Below, piece by piece: positions 7,826 to 14,138 of a stretch of 64,000 bases of DNA. The first letter of the stretch is position 1, and the number at the start of each line of letters is the position of its first letter. Made by a program: the position numbers and the translations under genes. This DNA is from Actinoplanes octamycinicus (GTDB lineage: Bacteria; Actinomycetota; Actinomycetes; Mycobacteriales; Micromonosporaceae): assembly GCF_014205225.1 (NCBI RefSeq), contig NZ_JACHNB010000001.1, positions 5,375,501 through 5,439,500 of the forward strand, read 5' to 3'. The notes below the pieces were generated by a model, which worked only from the letters and a program-made list of their open reading frames with translations, was not told the DNA's origin and searched no databases.

Positions 7826-9211
7826 ATCAGCATCGCCACCACCCGGTCCGCCGTCCTCGCCGGTCTGGTCGCGGCGGCCCTCGCCGGCTGGCGGCTGACC
7901 GGTCCCGCCCTCTGGGCCGACGAGCTGGCCACCTGGGGCGCGGTCCGGCTCACCTGGACCGAGCTGCTCCGGCTGTCCGGGACGGTGGACGCGGTGGTGA
8001 CGCCGTACTACGCGGCGATGAAGCTGTGGACGACGGTGGCCGGGACCGGGACGCCGGCGCTGCGGCTGCCGTCGGCGCTCGCCATCGCCGGGACCGCGAT
8101 CCTGGTGGCGGTCATCGGGCGCCGGACCGGCGGGGAGCGGACCGGGCTGGCCGGTGGGTTGCTGTTCGCGGCGATCCCGGCGGTCTCCCGCTACGCCCAG
8201 GAGGCCCGGCCGTACGCGATCGCGATGTTCTTCGCGGCGCTGGCCCTCTGGTGTCTGCTCCGGATCATCGCGCGGCCGGCCGTGGGCGGGGCAGCCGGGT
8301 ATGCGGCGGCGGTGGCGGCTACCGGGCTGGCGCACCCGCTCGGCGGGCTGCTGATGGTGGCCGGGCACGCGCTCGTGGTACGTCGGCTGCGCTGGTGGTG
8401 GGCGGTGCCGGCGGCGGTCGGCAGTGTGCCGGCGGTGCTGCTGGCGGTGGCCGGGGCGGGGCAGAGCGGGCAGGTCTCGTGGATCCCGGTGGCCGACCTG
8501 AACACCTGGCAGGGGTTGCCGCAGACCGTGTTCGGGTCGGCGGCGATCGGTGGGATGGTGATCGTCCTGGCGGTCCTCGGGGTGCGGTGGGACCCCGCTT
8601 TCCGGGTGCTGGCGGGAGCTGCCTTCGTGCCGCCGGTGCTTCTGCTGATGACCGGAATGGTCTATCCGATCTGGGTGGCGCGGTATGTGCTGGTCGCCCT
8701 CGCCCCGATGGCCGTGCTGGCCGCGTCGGGGCTGCTGCGGGCCGGTCGGGTGCGAGCTGGGGCGGTGGTGGCGCTGGCGCTGCTGGTGTCCTTTCCGGTG
8801 CAGCTCGAACTGCGCGAACCGGCCGGGCACGCCGAGGACTCCACGAAGATCGCGCAGGTGATCGGGCCGCGCTACCGGCCGGGGGACGTAGCCGTCTTTC
8901 CGGACACGCATCCCAGCATCCCGTGGGCGCCGCGCGACATCTACCAGCGGTATCTCCCCGCGCCGCGGCCGCCCGACGTGCTCGCGACCCGGCCGCAGCG
9001 CGCCGACGGCCGGCTGCTCGCCCGGGAGTGCCCGGCCGCGGCGTGCCTCGGCGACCCACCGCGCATCTGGGTGATCCGGGTGGACGACGCGAGCGATCCG
9101 CTCCGGAACATGGCACCCGGGAAGCGGCAACGGATCAGCCGGGACTACCGGGCCGTGTCGAGCTGGAAGTATCCGCTGCTCAGCATCACGCTGCTGGAGC
9201 GTCGCGGTTAG
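7826..9211 (+). CDS. polytopic membrane glycosyltransferase (GT39/ArnT-like), apparent ATC start
   Basis: About 461 residues with 8-10 hydrophobic segments and the early extracytoplasmic acidic motif ALWADELATWGAV typical of lipid-phosphate-sugar-dependent GT-C transferases. Such enzymes move a sugar from a polyprenyl phosphate to an envelope acceptor. The reading frame has no ATG, GTG or TTG between a TAG near 7776 and the GTG at 7985, yet the DE motif is encoded before 7985. The best start is ATC at 7826 (reads MSIATTRSAV if initiated), seven bases after GGGAG at 7814-7818. A weaker option is the GTG at 7985, which would delete the first membrane span and the DE motif. Substrate unknown. 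Confidence 0.75.
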   Translation: MSIATTRSAVLAGLVAAALAGWRLTGPALWADELATWGAVRLTWTELLRLSGTVDAVVTPYYAAMKLWTTVAGTGTPALRLPSALAIAGTAILVAVIGRRTGGERTGLAGGLLFAAIPAVSRYAQEARPYAIAMFFAALALWCLLRIIARPAVGGAAGYAAAVAATGLAHPLGGLLMVAGHALVVRRLRWWWAVPAAVGSVPAVLLAVAGAGQSGQVSWIPVADLNTWQGLPQTVFGSAAIGGMVIVLAVLGVRWDPAFRVLAGAAFVPPVLLLMTGMVYPIWVARYVLVALAPMAVLAASGLLRAGRVRAGAVVALALLVSFPVQLELREPAGHAEDSTKIAQVIGPRYRPGDVAVFPDTHPSIPWAPRDIYQRYLPAPRPPDVLATRPQRADGRLLARECPAAACLGDPPRIWVIRVDDASDPLRNMAPGKRQRISRDYRAVSSWKYPLLSITLLERRG

Positions 9212-9234
9212 CCGCCGGTTCCGATCCACCCCAT

Positions 9235-9302
9235 TTTTCGGTACGGACAGAGCGCTCCGTGCGGGCGTCTGGCGTTGCCGGAGCGCTGCGGCGTACCGAA
9301 AA
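9235..9302. terminator. bidirectional hairpin between convergent genes
   Basis: TTTTCGGTAC (9235-9244) pairs with GTACCGAAAA (9293-9302), and inside it AGCGCTCCG (9251-9259) pairs with CGGAGCGCT (9279-9287). It lies between the glycosyltransferase and the convergent LysR gene. Confidence 0.6.
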
Positions 9303-9397
9303 CTCGCGGCCCGCGCCCGGAGCGGACCGTGTGCTGGGGCCGATCCGGAACGGGCGGGAGCCACGCGGCCGGCCGGCCATGGTCCGGATCGGACCTG

Positions 9398-10237
9398 TCA
9401 GAGGCGCGTCGCGGTCCGGACCAGAGCGGCCAGCGCGCGGGAGCGGCTGTGCGGCGGCCAGGCGATCACGGTGGTGACCCGCGGCGCGTCCGAGACCGGG
9501 ACGGCGACCAGCCCGTCGTGCAGCTGCGCCCGGACCGACTCCGGGGCGATCACGCAGGCCCGGCCCAGGGACACCAGCTGCATCAGCTGCGTCTGGTTAC
9601 GGACCTGCGGGCCCGGCCCATCCGGGTAGCTGCCGTCCCGCTCCGGCCAGCGCGGCAGCGGCAGGTCCGGCAGATCCTCGACGTCCGCCATCCGCACCTG
9701 ATCGCGAACGGTCATCGGGTGCCCGGCCGGCAGGATCACCACCTGCCCCTCGGCGCCCAGCTCCTCGACGTCGAAGCCGGCCGTCGCATCGAAAGGCTGG
9801 TGCAGCAACGCCACGTCGGCCCGGCCGTCGCGGAGCAGCTGTTCCTGCTCGCCGACCCCGCACAGCACCACGTCGACCGGAACCGCCTCCGGCTCGCCGG
9901 CGAAGGCGTCGAGCAGCTTGGCGAGCAGTTCGCTGGACGCCCCCGCCTTGGCCACCAGCACCAGCCCGGACCCGGCCGACGCCGCGCGCCGGGTCCGCCG
10001 CTCGGCCGCCTGCACCGCGTCGAGCACCGCGCGGGCCTCCCGGAGCAGCACCGCCCCGGCCTCGGTCACCGTCGCACCCCGGCTGGTCCGCTCCAGCAGC
10101 GTCACCCCGAGCCGCCGCTCCAGCTGGCTGATCGCCCGGGACAGCGGCGGTTGCGCCATCCCGAGCCGCTGCGCCGCCCGCCCGAAATGCCCTTCCTCGG
10201 CCACCGCGACGAAATACCGCAGCTCCCGCGTCTCCAT
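9398..10237 (-). CDS. LysR-family transcriptional regulator
   Basis: 279 residues. The N-terminal winged HTH is clear (METRELRYFVAVAEEGHFGR, then AAQRLGMAQPPLSRAISQLE, ending LLERTSRGATVTEAG), followed by the effector-binding periplasmic-protein-like domain from about residue 90. The effector is unknown. It is transcribed away from the SDR at 10795; LysR regulators commonly control the divergent gene, and an AT-N11-AT type dyad lies upstream of that SDR (10723-10737). Between the two starts sits a long minisatellite. ATG at 10237 is the only start consistent with the family N-terminus. Confidence 0.9.
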   Translation of the reverse strand: METRELRYFVAVAEEGHFGRAAQRLGMAQPPLSRAISQLERRLGVTLLERTSRGATVTEAGAVLLREARAVLDAVQAAERRTRRAASAGSGLVLVAKAGASSELLAKLLDAFAGEPEAVPVDVVLCGVGEQEQLLRDGRADVALLHQPFDATAGFDVEELGAEGQVVILPAGHPMTVRDQVRMADVEDLPDLPLPRWPERDGSYPDGPGPQVRNQTQLMQLVSLGRACVIAPESVRAQLHDGLVAVPVSDAPRVTTVIAWPPHSRSRALAALVRTATRL

Positions 10238-10292
10238 CCCGCAAGGCTAGCCCTGCCGCCCCTTCGTCCCGCCGCGCTGCCGCCTTGCCGCG

Positions 10293-10580
10293 CCGCCGTC
10301 CCGCGCCGCCGTCCCGCGCCGCCGTCCCGCGCCGCCGTCCCGCGCCGGCGCCGCGCTGCTGTCCCGGGCCGTTGGCGCGCTGCTGTCCTGCGCCGGCGCC
10401 GCGCTGCTGTCCCGGGCCGTTGGCGCGCTGCTGTCCTGCGCCGGCGCCGCGCTGCTGTCCCGGGCCGTTGGCGCGCTGCTGTCCTGCGCCGGCGCCGCGC
10501 TGCTGTCCCGGGCCGTTGGCGCGCTGCTGTCCTGCGCCGGCGCCCGCGCTGCTGTCCCGGGCCGTTGCCGCGCTGCCGTC
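10293..10580. repeat. GC-rich minisatellite, 13-bp x4 then 48-bp x4-5
   Basis: Four 13-bp units (CCGCCGTCCCGCG, 10293-10344) run into a 48-bp array. The half-unit GCTGCTGTCCCGGGCCGTTG starts at 10355, 10403, 10451, 10499 and 10548, alternating with a related 24-bp half that reads GCTGCTGTCCTGCGCCGG. The last interval is 49 bp, a one-base insertion. It fills most of the 557-bp gap between LysR and SDR. Frames through it give Arg/Ala repeats and are not believable proteins. Confidence 0.9.
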
Positions 10581-10722
10581 CCGCGGCCCCCCTTGCTCCG
10601 CCGCGCGCCTGTCGCCGTGTCCGCTCGCGCTCCGCCAATCCAGGCATCACTGTCGGCGGCCTGTCGCGCGTCTTCCCCGGGGCAGCACCTGTCGGTGTCG
10701 GCGCGGCCGTCGGGGTTGCTTC

Positions 10723-10752
10723 ATACCTTGTGGGTATCGGGGACTACCCGAT
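10723..10752. promoter_or_regulatory. overlapping operator-like dyads upstream of the SDR
   Basis: ATACC-TTGTG-GGTAT (10723-10737) fits the LysR-type T-N11-A pattern. ATCGGG-GACTA-CCCGAT (10736-10752) is a second perfect dyad overlapping it by two bases. They lie 43-72 bases before the SDR start. Confidence 0.45.
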
Positions 10753-10794
10753 CGGTGTTGGAGGTCGGATCGTGCCGCGGACAGGATCGATGGC

Positions 10795-11520
10795 ATGAGC
10801 GAACGAAAGATTGCACTGGTTACCGGCGCGAACAAGGGCATCGGCTACGAGATCGCGGCCGGTCTCGGCGCCCGCGGGCTGACCGTCGGTGTCGGTGCCC
10901 GGGACGCGGAACGCCGCGACGCCGCCGTGGAGAAGCTGCGAGCGGCCGGAGTGGACGCCTTCGGCGTGCCGCTCGACGTGACCGCCGACGGCAGCGTGAC
11001 CGCGGCCGCCGCGCTGATCGAGGAACGGTTCGGCCGGTTGGACGTGCTGGTCAACAACGCCGGCATCACCGGCGACCGCCCGCAGGAACCGACGGTCGTC
11101 GACCCGGAGATCATCCGCACGGTGGTGGAGACCAACGTCATCGGCGTCGTCCGGGTCACCAACGCCATGCTGCCGCTGCTGCGCCGCTCCCGGTCCCCGC
11201 GGATTGTCAACATGTCCAGCAGGGTCGGCTCGCTGACCAGGCAGACCGCCCCGGGCGCGGAGACCGGCCCGATCGCAGCCGCCTACTCCCCGTCGAAGAC
11301 CTTCCTGAACGCGGTCACCGTCCAGTACGCCAAGGAGCTGGCCGGCTCGAACATCCTGATCAACCTGGCCTGCCCCGGTTACTGCGCCACCGACCTGAAC
11401 GGCTTCCGCGGACACCGGACGCCGGAGCAGGGCGCCACCGCCGCGATCCGCCTGGCGACCCTGCCCGACGACGGCCCCAGCGGCGGCTTCTTCGACGAGG
11501 ACGGCCCGATCGCCTGGTGA
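10795..11520 (+). CDS. short-chain dehydrogenase/reductase
   Basis: 241 residues, classical SDR. The cofactor glycine motif TGANKGIG is at about residues 10-17, LVNNAG at about 83-88, and the active site has Ser in the NMSSRVG stretch and YSPSK (about 163-167). TGANKGIG is the form seen in carbonyl-reductase-like SDRs, which usually prefer NADPH. Substrate unknown. ATG at 10795 was chosen because upstream codons run into the minisatellite; ACAGGA is the only ribosome-binding-like sequence. Control by the divergent LysR gene is likely from arrangement and the dyads upstream, not proven. Confidence 0.9.
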   Translation: MSERKIALVTGANKGIGYEIAAGLGARGLTVGVGARDAERRDAAVEKLRAAGVDAFGVPLDVTADGSVTAAAALIEERFGRLDVLVNNAGITGDRPQEPTVVDPEIIRTVVETNVIGVVRVTNAMLPLLRRSRSPRIVNMSSRVGSLTRQTAPGAETGPIAAAYSPSKTFLNAVTVQYAKELAGSNILINLACPGYCATDLNGFRGHRTPEQGATAAIRLATLPDDGPSGGFFDEDGPIAW

Positions 11521-12022
11521 TGCTCCCGCCGCCGGACTCGCCGATGACCACCCCGGCCGCAGCCGACTCCCTCCCGGCCGGGGCGGTCAGGTGCCGCGCG
11601 GGAAGACGGTGAACAGGTCGGCGGTCGCGGTCAGGTGCCGCGCGGGAAGACGGTGAGCAGGTCGGCGGTCGCGGTCAGGTGCCGAGGCGGAGGGCGGTGA
11701 TCAGGTCGGTGGTGGCGGTCAGGTGCCACGCGGCAAGCGGTGGCCAGGTCGGCGGTCGTGGTCGGGCGTCGGGGTGGAGCGGTGGTCATGATCGGGTTCC
11801 AGGGTGGAGCGGTGGTCGTGGTCGGGTTCCAGGGTGGAGCGGTGATCAGGTCGGCGGTGGTGGTCGGGTGCCGAGGTGGAGGGTGGTGCCCAGGCCGGTC
11901 CGAAGTCTATGCGGCCGCACCCGCACAAAGGTTCCGCGAAGCGAACCTCACCGAACGACCGGGATCGGCCCGATCGTGATGGGTGGACCGGACTCCCGGT
12001 GGCACCACAACCCAGCGCCGGA
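11521..12022. repeat. 502-bp gap with 44-bp and 30-bp tandem repeats
   Basis: A 44-bp unit beginning GCGGTCAGGTGCC starts at 11583, 11627, 11671 and 11715, then decays. A 30-bp unit follows, starting GTGGTCATGATCGGG at 11782 and repeated at 11812, with a partial copy at 11842. The rest (11521-11582 and 11895-12022) holds nothing I recognise. Short reading frames here change composition with each unit and lack ribosome binding sites. Confidence 0.85.
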
Positions 12023-12952
12023 TCAGACGTAAGTGGGCAGCGGCCCGCCGTGGTAGGCGACCGCATCCGAGAACGCCGCGATCAGATCCAGCTCCGCACC
12101 CTGCTGGTCGGCGTAGTACCGGTGCAGGTTGAGCACGATCCGCTCGGCGTCCGCCCACCCGGCGAACTCGCCCAGGTCCACCGCGCGGGCCGCCTCCAGC
12201 GGGGACAGCCCCTGCTCGATCCCGTTCGCGCCGGCCCGCAGCACCAGCCGGTAGTACCGCCGGTGCTCGTCGAGCACCCGGGCGATCTCGGCGCCGGTCA
12301 GGATCGGACCGTGCCCGGGCACCACCACCTCCGGCTCGAACCCGGCGAGCCAGTCCACCGCGGCCAGCGCGCCCGGCACCGACCCCATGAAGACCAGCGG
12401 GGTCAGCCCGGCGAAGACCAGGTCCCCGGTGAACAGCACCCGCTCGTCCGGCACCCAGGCGATCAGGTCGCCGGTGGTGTGCGCCGGCCCGCCGGGGTGC
12501 CGCAGCTCGACCCGCTTGTCGCCGAGGTGCACGGTCAGCGCGTCGGTGATCGTGAGGTCGGGCAGGCGCCGCCGCACGTCACCCCAGTCCGGCACCGGGC
12601 TCCAGAACGGCGGGCAGCCGTCGATGATCGGGTCGACCCGCAGCCCCTCCCGCATCTTCTCCTGGCCGATCAGCGTGGTCGTGGCGGGGAGCAGGCTGTT
12701 CCCGTACGTGTGGTCGCCGTGCTGATGCGTGTTGACCGCCAGGGTCGGCGCCTGACCGGTGGCCGTGGCCAGCGCGTCCAGGAACCGCCGGGCCCGGGTG
12801 GCGGTGGCGCACGTGTCGACCACCAGCTGCCCCGCCGCCGTGGTGATCGCGCCCGCGTTGTTCAGCCACCAGGACCCGTCCGGCTGCACCCAGGCGTGGA
12901 TCCTGGGCCGCACCTCGACCAGCTCCGCCTGCTTCGCCACGTCTTCGCTCAT
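12023..12952 (-). CDS. metallo-beta-lactamase-fold hydrolase
   Basis: 309 residues. The zinc motif reads THQHGDHTYGN (about 92-102), followed by the second histidine region (GGPAHTTGDL), the bridging aspartate (LFTGDLVF) and PGHGPI. This layout matches MBL-fold enzymes acting on esters or thioesters, such as glyoxalase-II-like and quinol-cyclase-related proteins. The substrate cannot be read from the sequence. It is the last gene of a minus-strand series with the ABC transporter and FAD oxidoreductase, 34 bases after the latter's extended reading frame. Confidence 0.85.
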   Translation of the reverse strand: MSEDVAKQAELVEVRPRIHAWVQPDGSWWLNNAGAITTAAGQLVVDTCATATRARRFLDALATATGQAPTLAVNTHQHGDHTYGNSLLPATTTLIGQEKMREGLRVDPIIDGCPPFWSPVPDWGDVRRRLPDLTITDALTVHLGDKRVELRHPGGPAHTTGDLIAWVPDERVLFTGDLVFAGLTPLVFMGSVPGALAAVDWLAGFEPEVVVPGHGPILTGAEIARVLDEHRRYYRLVLRAGANGIEQGLSPLEAARAVDLGEFAGWADAERIVLNLHRYYADQQGAELDLIAAFSDAVAYHGGPLPTYV

Positions 12953-12986
12953 GCCGCGAAGGCTATCGCCCGGCCCGGTCGCCTTC

Positions 12987-13166
12987 TCAGAACAGCAGCC
13001 CGCTCAACACGGCGGGGTGCTTGGCCGCGTAGCCGAGCACCCCGGCGGTGCCGCTCACGATCCGCTCCTTCACCCACGCGGCCGGCCGCCCGGTGAGCAC
13101 CAGGTCCCGCGGCCGGTCGTCGGCATGCAGCACCTGGACCAGGCCGTCGGACCGGCCGAGGCTCAT
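12987..13166 (-). pseudogene. C-terminal piece of the FAD oxidoreductase, after an in-frame TGA
   Basis: Directly after the TGA at 13167-13169 the same frame stays open for 59 residues (MSLGRSDGLVQVLHADDRPR at the start, GLLF at the end). As I recall, this matches the normal C-terminus of the family, in which a Cys-Ile-Ser-Leu-Gly-Arg motif is followed by D-G-x-V/I-Q and a short helix. It could be translated by readthrough, by reinitiation at the ATG immediately after the stop, or not at all. Confidence 0.6.
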
Positions 13167-14093
13167 TCAGACCAGCACGTACCTGAGCCGGAACGGCCGC
13201 GCTGCCGCCCCGCGCGCCTCCCGCAGGAGGGTGTCGGCCGCGTGGGCCCCGGTCGGCATGGCGGTCGCGCAGGCCATCCGCCAGCCCGCGCCGGCGTCCC
13301 CGGCCACCACGATCTCCGGGCGGGTGACCGACCGCAGCGCCGCGTCGACCCGGATCCGGCCCTGCTCGTCGAGTGCCAGGCCGGCCTCGGCGGCCAGCTC
13401 GGTGGCCGGGGTCATGGCCGCCGACCAGAGCACCGCGTCCGCGTCGACCTGGCGCGGATCGTCCACGGTGGCGCCCTCCTCGACCGTGACCCCGAGCCGG
13501 TCGAACGTGGCCCGCAGGTGGCGGCGGGCCGGCTCGGAGAGGGTCGGCGCCAAGCCGCCGGCGGTGAGCAGCCGGACCTGCCAGCCCGGGTGCGCCTCGG
13601 CGAGCTCGGCCGCCATCTCGATGCCGGTCAGCCCGCCCCCGACGACGGCGAGCCGCCCGCTCCGCCCGGCCATCCCGGTGGCCAGGCCGGCCGCCGTCTC
13701 CGCGGTGTAGACCGGCGTCGCGCCGGCGTCGCCGGCGGCCGGAATCAGCGCCGGCACCCTGGTCCGGCTGCCCAACGCGTACACCAGGCGGTCGTAGCCG
13801 AGGTCGAGCCGCTGCCCGTCGCCCGTCTCCACCGCGACCCGGCCGCCGGCCGGATCGAGCTCGGCCGCGCGGCCGGTGACATGCCGGATCCCGGTGCCGG
13901 CGAGAAGTTTCCGGTACGGCCGGACCGTCCCGGCCTGCCCCGCCGCGACCTGGTGCAACCGGACCCGCTCGACGAAGTGCTCCCGGGGGTCGACCAGCGT
14001 CACCCGGTGCCGCGGAGCGAGCCGGAGCGCGGCGGTGATACCGGCATAGCCACCACCGAGGACCACGATGTCGGTACGCGTATGTGCTGTCAT
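13167..14093 (-). CDS. NADH dehydrogenase-like FAD oxidoreductase, C-terminus cut by in-frame TGA
   Basis: 308 residues as read. The FAD Rossmann motif VVLGGGYAGITAA is near residue 11, the NAD(P)-binding motif VVGGGLTGIEMA near 160, and the second FAD motif IVVAGDAGAG near 265. The fold is that of type II NADH dehydrogenase-like disulfide-reductase proteins, which oxidise NAD(P)H and pass electrons to quinones or other acceptors. It ends at LRYVLV where family members continue for about 60 residues; that missing segment is present in frame after the stop (12987-13166). ATG at 14093 was preferred to a GTG two codons upstream. It lies 45 bases after the ABC permease on the same strand. Confidence 0.82.
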   Translation of the reverse strand: MTAHTRTDIVVLGGGYAGITAALRLAPRHRVTLVDPREHFVERVRLHQVAAGQAGTVRPYRKLLAGTGIRHVTGRAAELDPAGGRVAVETGDGQRLDLGYDRLVYALGSRTRVPALIPAAGDAGATPVYTAETAAGLATGMAGRSGRLAVVGGGLTGIEMAAELAEAHPGWQVRLLTAGGLAPTLSEPARRHLRATFDRLGVTVEEGATVDDPRQVDADAVLWSAAMTPATELAAEAGLALDEQGRIRVDAALRSVTRPEIVVAGDAGAGWRMACATAMPTGAHAADTLLREARGAAARPFRLRYVLV

Positions 14094-14138
14094 GCCCACC
14101 AGACACCGCCCCGGCCCGCCGCGTGACAGTGACCCACG

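Noticed and set aside
10102..10650. A minus-strand frame encoding Arg-Arg-Thr-Ala-Ala repeats through the 48-bp array.
   Set aside because: It overlaps the LysR gene in another frame and is explained entirely by the DNA repeat.
13142..13169. Selenocysteine insertion at the in-frame TGA.
   Set aside because: The downstream hairpin is five base pairs and GC-driven, no sel genes are in the window, and a point mutation from a Cys codon is simpler.
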